A stretch of DNA of 64,000 bases from Leptospiraceae bacterium (GCA_016711485.1 JADJSX010000023.1:124001-188000); one strand, 5' to 3'; counted from the stretch's first letter, positions 9,385-18,343 are shown. A program made the numbers and translations. The notes: generated by a model from the letters alone, not told the origin.

Positions 9385-10022
9385 ATGAAACAGATTATAT
9401 TACTAGTATCAATTCTTATAATTGTATCCAGAATTTAGCTGAATGCCCTATCGATACAATTACTCTAAATTATGAATGTCAGAACAATGACAGGAAACAA
9501 ATGCATATTCTCTTGCGTACAATTGGATTCATCTCTACTACAACAAGCTCCACCTCCAGTGATGAACTTACGGGCAGAGCATTGGAATTTTATACGATTC
9601 TGGAATCTTATAGGAACAATGGATCTTATGCGCTTACCTCTGGAACGACAAGAGTTTTTCTGAACTCTTCGAGTTGCCCTGGAAAAACTAAGCAGAATTT
9701 AGCTTTGAATCGAGCGGCCCAGAAGCATAACGATAATATGGTAAGATTGAATTTTTTTTCTCATACAGGTCAGGACGGTTCAACTCCTACAACTAGAGTT
9801 AATGCAGAAGGTCTGAATGTTGGGGCAGGGGAGAACATTGCCGCAGGCAACGCAACCGCAGAGGCAACTTTTGACCAATGGTGGAATTCAGCTGGACATA
9901 GAGCAAATATGGAGAATTGCAATTATACCCATGTTGGAATTGGTTACACTGCCCGCGAAAGTGTTAATCCTAGCGCAACTTATTCACACTATTGGACAAA
10001 TGTGTTTGCAACCATTCCGTAA
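9385..10022 (+). CDS. Secreted CAP/SCP-domain protein (signal peptide apparently in another frame)
   Basis: The open frame from ATG 9501 codes for 173 residues. It contains a CAP (SCP/PR-1) domain: AAQKHNDNMVRLNFFSHTGQDGSTPTTR, then GENIAAGNATAEATFDQWWNSAGHRANM, and HYWTNVFA. The two conserved His (SHTG and GHR) and the Glu of GENIA are present. The frame is open further upstream, and a typical signal peptide (M-K-Q-I-I-L-L-V-S-I-L-I-I-V) starts at ATG 9385 in another frame and meets TAG at 9436. A one-base indel near 9425 would join the two as an exported protein. Bacterial CAP proteins are usually secreted; the function is unknown. Confidence 0.7.
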
Positions 10023-10146
10023 CCGTAAAGATTGAGACCAATCTCTATGTAACTAACGTCAAATACAATTTCCTATTTTTAAAAAATTTGGATATTCCTT
10101 ATCCAGAATAGGCCTCTTTTTAAAACGAAGTTAAATTTGCGTCGCA

Positions 10147-10983
10147 CTAAATAAATGGAACGCCTTTCAATGCTTGTAGTAAAGTAAATACCGTAAATCC
10201 AAAATACACCAAGGCAAAAAGGCTAATAAGAATTAACCCCATTGTGTAATTCAGATTTATTCGTCTGAAGAAAAACCCTAAAAAAGGAAGAATCTGCATC
10301 GCATGAAGTCCGATGAAGTGGGCAATTCGTAAATCACCTCCAGTCCTAGACCAACTTGTTAGGGGAAGTCGTTTTGTTTCATCCGTCTCTCCTACACTGT
10401 GGGAACCCATTGTTAATCCAATTGGTCCTTTGTTTGATTCAATCTTTTTAATATCGTCGCTTTTTGGACTTGTCATCGTAAATGCCATAGGCATTGCAAG
10501 GAAACTAATGATTATCCCCAATCGAATGGCTACGACTAAAACGTTGCCTTCTGATTTTAGAGCGAAAAATCCCTTTATGTAGACCGCTAAACTAATCCAA
10601 ACCATTATGATTGCTACTGCCATAATTTGAAAAAGAATCATATCTTCCAAACTAAGAAAATTAAAATGACTCATTCTTCCTCGATAGGCTTGTAGGTAAA
10701 TAATGATTAGCTCAATAATTAATCCATAAGCAGTAATAATATTCGCTATTTTGAGAAATTTTTGTTTCGAAATTTGACTAGAAAAATAGATTAAACTGAT
10801 TGCATATATTATACTCGATACCGCAAATTTAAATGGTTTTAGCCAAAGTGGACTATAATTTAAAACCCTATCGTCAATTAAAAGTCCTATCGAAGAAAAT
10901 ACCAGACAGAAAAGAGAGACGTAAAGCAAAATTTTCAGATCAAAGTTTTCCTTTGTCGTTTTTAAAAAGTTAAGGGTAACCAT
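10147..10983 (-). CDS. Multi-pass membrane protein of unknown function
   Basis: About 278 residues with seven or eight predicted membrane helices and a polar loop around SPKSDDIKKIESNKG and a TSWSRTGGDLRIAHFIGLHAMQ segment rich in His. I do not recognise the family. The ATG at 10983 was chosen because GGAG lies seven bases before it; a longer reading from 11046 would overlap the upstream gene. It is the last gene of the PadR-led operon, starting 15 bases after the serine hydrolase stop, so it is probably expressed with it. Confidence 0.65.
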   Translation of the reverse strand: MVTLNFLKTTKENFDLKILLYVSLFCLVFSSIGLLIDDRVLNYSPLWLKPFKFAVSSIIYAISLIYFSSQISKQKFLKIANIITAYGLIIELIIIYLQAYRGRMSHFNFLSLEDMILFQIMAVAIIMVWISLAVYIKGFFALKSEGNVLVVAIRLGIIISFLAMPMAFTMTSPKSDDIKKIESNKGPIGLTMGSHSVGETDETKRLPLTSWSRTGGDLRIAHFIGLHAMQILPFLGFFFRRINLNYTMGLILISLFALVYFGFTVFTLLQALKGVPFI

Positions 10984-10997
10984 TGTAATCTCCATTT

Positions 10998-12182
10998 CTA
11001 TTTTTTTTGTAAATTTTTGATTTCTTTCAATGTTTGCATAATCCAAATCATCATTTCAAAACTATCTCCGACATCATCGGTGCTACCTAGGTTTGCAATG
11101 ATATGCGCATCATAATCTGGAGAATAAAATAAAACAGTCCCCAATAGGCCAGAATGACCATGTAAATCGGGAGTTTGTGGAATAAAAAATGACATATCCT
11201 TGAATCTAACAGTCATTAACCCATAACCATAATAAATCCCATCCATGAACTTGTTTTTTCCAATCATAGAGAGATAAGTATTATTAGACACAAGTTTGCC
11301 TTTTATAAAAGCATCCTGAAATAAAAACAAATCTTCTGTGGTAGAAATAATTCCACCGCCAGCCCAGTCGGCACTGATACTTTTGAAATTTGTGACATCC
11401 GTATTTCCTAACATCATAGTTGATATGGGTAATTTAGATTTGTCGCTCGGTTCACTTCTTAGATACATATAGGAATTTTTCATGCCTAGTCGGTTAAATA
11501 TTTTTTCTTGAATGTATTGTTCGAAACTTATGCCGGATATTTTTTCGATAATTAATCCAAGCAGAATATAGCCAGTATCGGAATAATGAAATTTACCTCC
11601 CGGAGCCGCTACAGGTTTTTGATTTTTTCGTGTAAAATCTAATAAATCCAATGGTTTCCAGAATCGGTCTGGTTCTTTTATGAGTTCTTGTATAACTGCT
11701 TTTTGTTCCTTGTCCGTACTCTCAAAATAATCCGCAATTCCAGATGTATGGGAAAGTAATTGGGAAACAGTTACTTTATTCGAGTGGTCAATACCTTCGT
11801 AAACAAAAAGATCTTTGAGTAAGTCAGCACCTAGTATTTTTTGTACCGGTTCGTCTAACGATAATTTCCCACTTTCAATGAGTTGATAAATTAAAACCGA
11901 AGTAAAAATTTTCCCTATGCTAGCAATATGGAAAGGTTGATTTGGTATTATTTTGCGTTTTTCGTTATTTGATTCGATAAAACCTACAGAAGATGTTAAA
12001 TGAATTTTAAGAGAGTCTGAGTGGACAAGCAGAGTAGCCGCTTTGCTATGTTTAGAGTTTTTAAATGCCTTTTGAAATATTTCTTCGATTTTTGTTTCCC
12101 CTTCTTTGGTCGAAGTGATGTTACAGTGGAGACTAAAAAGCATTACACTTAGGATTATAATTTTTAAAAACCAATATTTCAT
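10998..12182 (-). CDS. Serine hydrolase lipoprotein, beta-lactamase class C/esterase family
   Basis: A 394-residue exported protein. The N-terminus is a lipoprotein signal with lipobox LFSLHC (Cys20). The beta-lactamase (PF00144) fold is shown by the nucleophile motif S-I-G-K (Ser88, Lys91), the Tyr motif Y-S-D (Tyr200), and H-G-H-S-G near residue 350 in place of the third motif. Members act as penicillin-binding proteins, D-amino-acid peptidases or esterases; true beta-lactamase activity cannot be inferred. ATG 12182 is preferred over an earlier in-frame codon because AGGAATTT precedes it. It starts just before the stop of the quinone reductase gene, so translation is coupled. Confidence 0.85.
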   Translation of the reverse strand: MKYWFLKIIILSVMLFSLHCNITSTKEGETKIEEIFQKAFKNSKHSKAATLLVHSDSLKIHLTSSVGFIESNNEKRKIIPNQPFHIASIGKIFTSVLIYQLIESGKLSLDEPVQKILGADLLKDLFVYEGIDHSNKVTVSQLLSHTSGIADYFESTDKEQKAVIQELIKEPDRFWKPLDLLDFTRKNQKPVAAPGGKFHYSDTGYILLGLIIEKISGISFEQYIQEKIFNRLGMKNSYMYLRSEPSDKSKLPISTMMLGNTDVTNFKSISADWAGGGIISTTEDLFLFQDAFIKGKLVSNNTYLSMIGKNKFMDGIYYGYGLMTVRFKDMSFFIPQTPDLHGHSGLLGTVLFYSPDYDAHIIANLGSTDDVGDSFEMMIWIMQTLKEIKNLQKK

Positions 12183-12183
12183 T

Positions 12184-12762
12184 TTAAATTCCTTTATTTC
12201 CAAGATTTTTAGCTACGTTCAAAAAAAAATCGATTCTAGACTGAGGTGCCTTTCGAACAGGACCGAGAAGAGTTGACTTAACGGGGCTAATACCGCTAAA
12301 CTCTAAAGTGCCTTTCTTTAATGCATTCAGTCCGGGTGCTTTAGCAAACCATTTGTAATACCATGGAGGAGAGTCCATTGTAATAATAATTCGTGCCGTT
12401 TTATTTTTTAGAAGTTTTTCGGGTAATGGTAATTTGGCTCTGTATTTGAATGCGAAACCGGGTAAAAAAGTTCTGTCGATAAATCCTTTTAAGAGTGCCG
12501 GCATCGAACTCCACCAATTTGGAAATACGAAAACTAGATGATCTGCTTCTGTGATATATTGTTGAGCCAGAATTAAATCTGGTTCTAATTTCTGTTCGGA
12601 TTTATATGCAACATGAAGCGTAAGATCAAATTTGAGTTCATTTAAATCCATTAGTCTGATTGAATAACCGGATTTTTCCGCTTCCTCGTAATACGCCTTC
12701 GCGATCGATGAGCATAATGACTCTTTGCCGGGATGCCCTTGTATAATTAATATTTTTTTCAT
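12184..12762 (-). CDS. NAD(P)H:quinone oxidoreductase, flavodoxin-like fold
   Basis: A 192-residue protein of the MdaB/KefF/YwrO type (PF02525). It begins with the flavin-binding strand and loop KKILIIQGHPGKESLCSSIA, followed by HLVFVFPNWWSSMPALLKGFIDRTFLPGFAF, a typical FMN/FAD-contact segment of this family, and a later IITMDSPPWY loop. It would reduce quinones or other electrophiles with two electrons. It overlaps the small gene upstream by four bases (ATGA) and is followed by the hydrolase gene. Control by a PadR regulator at the operon head suggests a response to an aromatic or electrophilic compound. Confidence 0.85.
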   Translation of the reverse strand: MKKILIIQGHPGKESLCSSIAKAYYEEAEKSGYSIRLMDLNELKFDLTLHVAYKSEQKLEPDLILAQQYITEADHLVFVFPNWWSSMPALLKGFIDRTFLPGFAFKYRAKLPLPEKLLKNKTARIIITMDSPPWYYKWFAKAPGLNALKKGTLEFSGISPVKSTLLGPVRKAPQSRIDFFLNVAKNLGNKGI

Positions 12763-12953
12763 TGTTTTTCTCGGTAGTTCAATTGAATCGTTAAGTTTGT
12801 TTCTGATTTATTCATCTGAATAGATGTATCTTTGAGTCCAAGTAGACCAAATGATCCATTGAAATCATTGGAAAACCTGTACCCTTCCGTCGTTTGAATG
12901 TTCATTGCATCGAATAAAATAAACAATGCTAAAGTCAAAATAGTTTTCTTCAT
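12759..12953 (-). CDS. Small exported peptide of unknown function
   Basis: A 64-residue product from ATG 12953, which has AAGGAG in the sequence just before it and follows the PadR stop. It starts with a clear signal peptide (MKKTILTLALFILFDAMNI). The mature part is about 40 residues long, ending in alternating polar and hydrophobic residues (NLTIQLNYREKQ) like a beta strand. It may be a genuine small periplasmic peptide or the truncated start of an outer-membrane protein. Its ATGA overlap with the quinone reductase gene argues that it is translated. Confidence 0.5.
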   Translation of the reverse strand: MKKTILTLALFILFDAMNIQTTEGYRFSNDFNGSFGLLGLKDTSIQMNKSETNLTIQLNYREKQ

Positions 12954-12963
12954 TGTGATCTCC

Positions 12964-13515
12964 TTATAATTTTGATTCAATTGTTTTAATCGTTTCTTCT
13001 AGCCATTCTAAATACATTTTCTCATAAAGCTCTCCCATTCGACGAGTTGCCTCCCAGAGAATCGCATCCCTTTTGAAATTAGGATTTTGAGTAGCTGAAT
13101 CTGAAATAACTTTTGCGGTTACGTTGCTGTATGTGTTCAATTGCCCGATATGCAATTTTTTTTGTAAATGAAGTTCATTTAGAATGTCTTTTTTATCAAG
13201 AGTTGCAGAAAAGAATAGTTTGAGAAGTAATTCATCTTTATTTTGCGGAATCTGGTTTAAAGGTTTTTCTAACCAAGCGCGTAAGTCTTGTATGCCGGTC
13301 TTTGTAATCGTATAACGTTTGCGATCTGGTTTGTCTTCTTGGTTTTCAATTTCTGATTTTACTTCTTTTGCTTTTTCGAGACTCTTTAAGGTCATGTAAA
13401 TCTGGCTGAGTTTGGAATGCCAAAAAAAACTAGTCGACCCGTCCATTGTTTGTTTTAATTCGTAACCAAACATGGGTTTGTAATTCAAATAACCTAAAAT
13501 TGCATACTTTAACAC
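12964..13515 (-). CDS. PadR-family transcriptional regulator
   Basis: A 183-residue PadR protein: N-terminal winged helix (KYAILGYLNYKPMFGYELKQ, SQIYMTLKSLEKAKEV, RKRYTITKTGIQDLRAWL) and a C-terminal Vir_act_alpha_C-type helical dimerisation part. The start is GTG at 13515, with AAAAGGA about eight bases before it; no ATG is available. It heads a tightly packed five-gene set running to 10147. PadR proteins normally repress neighbouring detoxification genes and are released by small molecules. A family A repeat lies directly upstream and a perfect dyad at 13753-13776 may be its operator. Confidence 0.85.
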   Translation of the reverse strand: MLKYAILGYLNYKPMFGYELKQTMDGSTSFFWHSKLSQIYMTLKSLEKAKEVKSEIENQEDKPDRKRYTITKTGIQDLRAWLEKPLNQIPQNKDELLLKLFFSATLDKKDILNELHLQKKLHIGQLNTYSNVTAKVISDSATQNPNFKRDAILWEATRRMGELYEKMYLEWLEETIKTIESKL

Positions 13516-13536
13516 GGGAAATCCTTTTCTTTTGAG

Positions 13537-13723
13537 TAACTCACCTTACGCGCAAGCGCGTTGAAGTGAGAGATTGGGGCAATCAGCGACACTTCGACGA
13601 TCGCTCAGTGCATCGCTTGGGCTGCCGCCCAAACCTGCTTATTCATTGATTCATTAGCTTTATCTAATATTCTCAAGATTTTCCTTTTTTCCATAAATTA
13701 CCAATTTTGCGTAAGGTGTGTGA
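13537..13723 (+). repeat. Family A inverted-repeat element, copy 2
   Basis: Begins TAACTCACCTTACGC, 22 bases before the PadR start, and ends near TTTTGCGTAAGGTGTGTGA. The centre shares TGCACTGAGCG-type sequence with copy 1 and TCATTAGCTTTATCTAATATTCTCA with copies 3-5. It now separates PadR from its likely promoter and operator. Confidence 0.75.
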
Positions 13724-13752
13724 GAAATTGATTTTTGGAGATATGTAATATT

Positions 13753-13776
13753 TTATATATAAATATTTATATATAA
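13753..13776. promoter_or_regulatory. Perfect 24-bp AT-only palindrome, candidate PadR operator
   Basis: The arm TTATATATAAAT is followed at once by its exact reverse complement. It lies about 240 bp before the PadR start codon, beyond the family A element. PadR proteins often bind AT-rich dyads near their own gene, but an AT-only palindrome can also arise by chance in DNA of this composition. Confidence 0.35.
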
Positions 13777-14218
13777 GTGTCAATCGTTTTTTTATCTGAA
13801 AATGGAATAAAATACAAAAGTCAAATTGAATTTCGTTTGGAAGTATGAATCTGTTGAGGCATAGCTAATAGAATAAGTATTCCAGCACACTCAGTGACCA
13901 TCTTAATGCGACAGCATTAAGCGATGAACGGAAAGTCCAGTATTCTGTTTCGACCTATTGTTGTGATAACAATAATGGGTTTGTGTGAGTGGAGCATCAT
14001 TAGAATAGAAATATCATCCACGCCACATAGGGGCTATTTATATATTGCCGCAACTTTAATAATACAAGTCCATTTTTATTTATTTAGCCTACATATTAAC
14101 TAAAAAGTGGTAGAGAATAAAATCTTAACTTTTAAGAATAATATTTGAATATATATTGAATTTTTTGTTAATGGTGTCATATTATTGGAATGTGACGAAT
14201 AGTACCTGGAGAAAAGCG
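13777..14218. other. Gap of about 440 bp before the hybrid kinase
   Basis: No gene is supported. It should hold the divergent promoters of the PadR operon and the kinase. A GC-richer patch around 13888-14030 (TTAATGCGACAGCATTAAGCG and nearby) contains the small inverted repeat TTAATGC/GCATTAA. Otherwise nothing was seen. Confidence 0.4.
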
Positions 14219-16786
14219 ATGTTAGGATTTTCATTGAAGTTAAAGCTGACTTTTGTTTTTTTTACAGCTACATTATTCATTGCTGCTCTTAGTTTTTACT
14301 CCTATCGACACATAACTATACTCCCCGAAAACAGACCTATTTTTATTTTCTTATTGTTCGGTTGCTGTTTTTTCTTAACAGCTTTGTTTAGTGTAATCAT
14401 TCTCCTTACCCAACGAAATTTAATTCAAAAGGAATTAAATCCTCAAAACTCCAAACTCCAGGATTTGAATACTGCCTTTAATCAAGCTCAAAAATTAAGC
14501 CATGTTGGCAGTTGGCAGTGGAATATGGCAACAGACGAAGCCGAATGGTCTGATGAAATGTACAATATTTATGGAGTAACAAAGGAAAATTTTTATCCTT
14601 CGAATGAGAATGTAGCTAAGACCGTTTTACCCGAAGATTTGAATAAAATAAAACAAGGTGTTGAATCGTTGTTGAATGATAAATTATTTGCTCCTTTTGA
14701 ATTTAGAATAAAACGCCCATCAGGTGAAATCAGAAATTTATTTATCGTAGCTTTAGAAAAAAAATCTAAAGATATTCTATTCGGAGTTACTAAAGATATC
14801 ACGGAACAAAAGAAAGCGGAGTCTGCCTTAAAGGAGAGCGAAGAACGACAAAGGTTAGTCGCCAACGCCACATTAGACGCATATTACGATTGGGATATGC
14901 TTTCCGACAGTGTGTGGCGAAATGATGGTTTTTTGAATGCATTCGGTAAACCAAACGAAAACGAACAGAATTCTAATTGGTGGTCGGAACGTATTCACAC
15001 AGATGATTTAGAAGCAGTTACACAAAGCATTCAAGCAGCAATCAAAGAAAGAAAGTCTCTTTGGCAATTTGAATATCGTTTTAGAAATTCAAACTTGGAA
15101 TACCGTTATCTATTTGATCGCGGACTGCTTCATTATGATAACAACGGGAAACCGATTCGTTTTATTGGTGCAATGACTGATTTTACCGAACGCAAACAGA
15201 CCGAGCAGAAACTAACGTTAATGGCAGATCAGCTTAAAGCTGCGCAGAAATTGGCAAAAATCGGAAGTTGGGAAACAGACCTGACAAATCTTGCGGCTTC
15301 TTGGTCTCAGGAAACCTATCGGATTTTCGAATTGAATGATGATAGTTTCAAAGTTTCCCATCAAACCTTTCTCGAATTTGTTCATCCCGATGATCGGGTA
15401 AGAGTAGACAATGCTATAAAAAAATCTCTCGATAAGGATTTTGACAATTCAATTGAACATCGAATCATTACTTCTAAGGGGAATATCAGGGATGTAGAAG
15501 AACGATGGAAAATCATAAAAGATTTTGAAGGAAAACCTGTGCGAGTAGTCGGAACTTGTCAAGACATCACCGAAAAAAAACATACAGAACAAGAACTCAT
15601 GAAAGCAAAAAAATTAGCAGAAGCGGCTAACGAAGCGAAATCGGACTTCTTGGCGAATATGAGTCATGAAATTCGAACACCACTCAATAGCGTTATTGGA
15701 TTTACTGATTTAGTATTGAAAACTAATTTAGAACCCGACCAAAAACTTTATTTAAATACAGTTTATCAATCTGCAAACTTCCTTCTTACAATAGTGAATG
15801 ATATTTTAGATTTCTCTAAAATTGAAGCAGGAAAATTAACTCTTAAAATGGACAAGGTTAATGTTTTTTCCATAGCGGAGCAATCCGCAGATGTAATTAA
15901 ATACAAAGCTCAGGAAAAAGGAATTGATATAGTAATCAATGTAGATAAAGACATTCCGATTATTCGGGCTGACTCGATTCGACTCCGGCAAATCATGCTT
16001 AACCTCTTAAGTAACTCTATAAAGTTTACGTACGAGGGAAAAATTGAAATAAACATTGAACTCAGAAAAATAATTTCTGATAAAAATGAAATACCAGAAG
16101 AAGCGGAGTTACTTTTTTCCGTCCGAGATACGGGCATTGGAATATCCAAAGAAAATTTAGAATTTATATTTGAATCATTCGCACAGGTGGATACTTCGAC
16201 TAACCGCAAGTATGGTGGGACGGGTCTTGGTTTAACCATTTCCAATAAGTTACTCGCTTTAATGGATACAAAGTTGGAATTAGAAACGGAATTAGGAAAA
16301 GGAAGTAATTTCTTTTTTTTACTCAAAGCAAAAATTGAATCAGAAGATTCCAGACTAATCGAAAATACTCAAACAGAAGAAATTATAAATCCGAAGGAAT
16401 TATTTATATTCCCAAAAAAAATCTGCATTCTGATTGTGGATGATGATGTTATAAATAGGTTTCTTGCCAATACATTAGTAAAAAAAATTCTACCGGATGC
16501 GGACATTGTAGAAGCCGAAAACGGAATAGACGCCATCGAAAAATTTAAAACAAATAAAATAGACTTAATCCTTATGGATATTCAAATGCCAGAAATGAAT
16601 GGGCACGAAGCTACAAAAGAAATTAGAAAAATCAAAACGAATACCAAAGTCCCTATCATTGCCATAACAGCCGGCATAAAAGTTGGGGATAAGGAAAAAT
16701 GCCTCGAAGAAGGAATGGATGGATATGTCGTAAAACCAATAAAAAAAGAAATAATAGAAGAAATACTTTATAAATGGTTGGGGTAA
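14219..16786 (+). CDS. Membrane hybrid histidine kinase with three PAS domains and receiver
   Basis: An 855-residue kinase. Two membrane helices with a short loop open the protein. Three PAS_3-type domains follow (SHVGSWQWNM..., NATLDAYYDWDM..., AKIGSWETDL...), each closed by a D-x-T-E-x-K/R linker. The HisKA helix has SHEIRTPL with phospho-acceptor His483. The ATPase domain has NLLSNSIKFT, DTGIGIS and GGTGLGL. The C-terminal receiver has ILIVDDD, acceptor Asp787 (LMDIQMPEMNG), AITAG and VVKPI. ATG 14219 is preferred because GGAG lies eight bases upstream; the frame is open earlier. No partner response regulator with an output domain lies nearby. Confidence 0.9.
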   Translation: MLGFSLKLKLTFVFFTATLFIAALSFYSYRHITILPENRPIFIFLLFGCCFFLTALFSVIILLTQRNLIQKELNPQNSKLQDLNTAFNQAQKLSHVGSWQWNMATDEAEWSDEMYNIYGVTKENFYPSNENVAKTVLPEDLNKIKQGVESLLNDKLFAPFEFRIKRPSGEIRNLFIVALEKKSKDILFGVTKDITEQKKAESALKESEERQRLVANATLDAYYDWDMLSDSVWRNDGFLNAFGKPNENEQNSNWWSERIHTDDLEAVTQSIQAAIKERKSLWQFEYRFRNSNLEYRYLFDRGLLHYDNNGKPIRFIGAMTDFTERKQTEQKLTLMADQLKAAQKLAKIGSWETDLTNLAASWSQETYRIFELNDDSFKVSHQTFLEFVHPDDRVRVDNAIKKSLDKDFDNSIEHRIITSKGNIRDVEERWKIIKDFEGKPVRVVGTCQDITEKKHTEQELMKAKKLAEAANEAKSDFLANMSHEIRTPLNSVIGFTDLVLKTNLEPDQKLYLNTVYQSANFLLTIVNDILDFSKIEAGKLTLKMDKVNVFSIAEQSADVIKYKAQEKGIDIVINVDKDIPIIRADSIRLRQIMLNLLSNSIKFTYEGKIEINIELRKIISDKNEIPEEAELLFSVRDTGIGISKENLEFIFESFAQVDTSTNRKYGGTGLGLTISNKLLALMDTKLELETELGKGSNFFFLLKAKIESEDSRLIENTQTEEIINPKELFIFPKKICILIVDDDVINRFLANTLVKKILPDADIVEAENGIDAIEKFKTNKIDLILMDIQMPEMNGHEATKEIRKIKTNTKVPIIAITAGIKVGDKEKCLEEGMDGYVVKPIKKEIIEEILYKWLG

Positions 16787-16838
16787 ATACGAAGTTAACC
16801 CTTATCCTCTAAATCTTTTAATTCTTTTCTGGATCAAA

Positions 16839-16988
16839 GACGAAGCCAATAAAATTTCGAACACAAACTTCATTGTAGACGGAATGTTCAAACCGTTCGC
16901 CGTGAGAGATGGAAAACTCATCACCGGGCAACAACAATATTCTGGTGCTGCAGCGGCAAAGCTTGTGATTGAAGCCTTAGGCGTGTAA
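16839..16988 (+). pseudogene. DJ-1/PfpI-family protein, C-terminal fragment
   Basis: About 49 codons ending at TAA 16988 read DEANKISNTNFIVDGMFKPF, then AVRDGKLITGQQQYSGAAAA and KLVIEALGV. This matches the closing strands of DJ-1/PfpI amidotransferase-like proteins, where the sequence LITGQ precedes the last helix. The nucleophile-elbow Cys and the first two thirds of the protein are absent from the DNA upstream, which is the 3' end of the hybrid kinase. It is a remnant. Confidence 0.65.
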
Positions 16989-17094
16989 TATTATTTGACA
17001 CAGAGTCAAATATATATAGAAATTGCAGGAGAGATACTCATACTGAACGTCATAAGAAATTACATATTTCTGAATAAAAAAAATGCGTTCGGTT

Positions 17095-17154
17095 CTACCA
17101 AACAATACTCCAAATAATTTCCGAAGGGGTAATTACTTTAGGTGTTGGGTATAT
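17095..17154 (+). repeat. Family B element, minimal copy (both ends only)
   Basis: The stretch runs from CTACCAAACAATACTCC to GAAGGGGTAATTACTTTAGG and GGGTATA. The second half matches the right end of the copy at 53225-53345, and the first half is its approximate inverted partner, so this looks like an element reduced to its two ends. It lies just upstream of the F420-reductase-like gene and may hold part of its promoter. Confidence 0.5.
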
Positions 17155-17185
17155 AAAAAAAAATAAAACTATGATTGGAGACAAA

Positions 17186-17803
17186 ATGAAAATAGGAATT
17201 ATCGGAACAGGAAACGTGGGTGGTGCTCTCGCAACAAAATGGGCTAAGGCGGGACATGAAATTTTTCTAGGTGTGCAAGATATAAATAACTTTAAAGGCA
17301 AAGAACTATTAGCCAATCAAAAGACTATTGCTCACTCGGTTGAAGATGCGGTAAAAAATTCGGAGATCATTTTAATTGCGACTCCTGCTCCAGCGGCAGT
17401 TGAAGTTGCAAAGTCTCTTGGTGACACAACAGGAAAAATAATCATCGATGCAATGAATATAGTAATGGGTAGAGGGCCTGCCGGATTTTCAAATACGGCA
17501 GACGCAATCTTAGCCAATACGCAAACCAAAGATGTAGTAAAATGTTTTAATACGACTGGATTTAACAATATGGAAGATCCTATTTACGGGAATACTTCTC
17601 TAGATTTATTCATGGCGGGCGATAGTGTAAAAGGAAAAGAGGTTACTCGTAAGTTAGCTCTTGATGCCGGTTTTAGTGAATGTTACAGTGTTGGAGGAAA
17701 TGACAAATTCCAGCTTATGGAACAATTTGCGTTTTTCTGGATCAATCTTGCTATGATGCAAGGACAAGGTAGAGATATCGGCTTCAAACTTTTAAAGAGA
17801 TAA
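17186..17803 (+). CDS. NADPH-dependent F420-reductase-like dehydrogenase
   Basis: A 205-residue Rossmann protein of the F420_oxidored/NADP-binding family. The N-terminal nucleotide motif is G-I-I-G-T-G-N-V-G-G-A-L; ILIATPAPAAVEVAKSL and IIIDAMNIVMGRGP follow at the expected positions, and the C-terminal helices are short. Family members move hydride between NADP and F420 or another flavin-like partner, but in bacteria without F420 the substrate is unknown. The start at 17186 has GGAG five bases before the ATG; an upstream in-frame ATG would place the site inside the coding region. It stands alone. Confidence 0.8.
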   Translation: MKIGIIGTGNVGGALATKWAKAGHEIFLGVQDINNFKGKELLANQKTIAHSVEDAVKNSEIILIATPAPAAVEVAKSLGDTTGKIIIDAMNIVMGRGPAGFSNTADAILANTQTKDVVKCFNTTGFNNMEDPIYGNTSLDLFMAGDSVKGKEVTRKLALDAGFSECYSVGGNDKFQLMEQFAFFWINLAMMQGQGRDIGFKLLKR

Positions 17804-18323
17804 TTATGAGTGTAAAAGGAAGTTTCAGCCCCATCAAAAAAAGGGGTTATGTCCAAAACCTAGTGACTAACGTTTCACGAAACTACTAGGTTAGAGCCAG
17901 TAGACGGGTACCTGTATTAGTGAAAGCAGATTTGTTCGTATCTATATCTAGACTCGAAGTATTCCGTGATTGCTATTATCTTTTCGACGGAGAAAATGGA
18001 TACTTTGCACTTAGAACAAGTCGAAGTGACTTTATACAAAAGACTCAATGGAATTACAGTTGATTTTTTCAATAAGTTTAAAATAGTTTTTATAAATGCG
18101 ATAGCCGCTATAATTATAATTTTCCATTTACGCACAAATTGTAATCTATCTATGCCAAACAAAAAAGTAAATACCTATATAAAATGAAAATAACGGTTAA
18201 CAGTTAGAAAAACCTACAAAACGGTTTAATTTCTTCGTTTAAAACAGCATGGATAGGTATACGCGTATTGGTATAATCATTATTGCACACTGTTCTACAA
18301 TAGGATTTTAGTCAATGGGAATA
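17804..18323. other. Gap of about 520 bp before the molybdoenzyme operon
   Basis: No gene is supported; an open frame at 17966-18187 (73 codons) has no recognisable features and starts without a good ribosome binding site. A hairpin with arms AACCTAGT and ACTAGGTT (about 17857-17893) with an internal GTTTC/GAAAC pair follows the F420-reductase-like gene and could serve in termination, though it has no T run. Confidence 0.4.
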
Positions 18324-18343
18324 AGTATGATTAATATCATACT
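18324..18343. promoter_or_regulatory. Crp/Fnr-like palindrome upstream of the molybdoenzyme operon
   Basis: The perfect dyad AGTATGAT-TAAT-ATCATACT has 8-base arms and a 4-base centre. The core TGAT-N4-ATCA has the spacing and half sites of Crp/Fnr family operators. It lies 63 bp before the molybdoenzyme start, a suitable place for activation of an anaerobic respiratory operon. Confidence 0.6.

Noticed and set aside
10998..12182. Antibiotic-resistance beta-lactamase
   Set aside because: The S-x-x-K and Y-S-D motifs define the wider serine hydrolase family; nothing here shows beta-lactam specificity.
15910..16326. 138-codon minus-strand frame inside the hybrid kinase
   Set aside because: It lies wholly within the ATPase domain of a well supported plus-strand gene and has no recognisable features.
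17966..18187. 73-codon plus-strand frame with one hydrophobic stretch
   Set aside because: Weak start, no family resemblance and placed in a promoter-rich gap.
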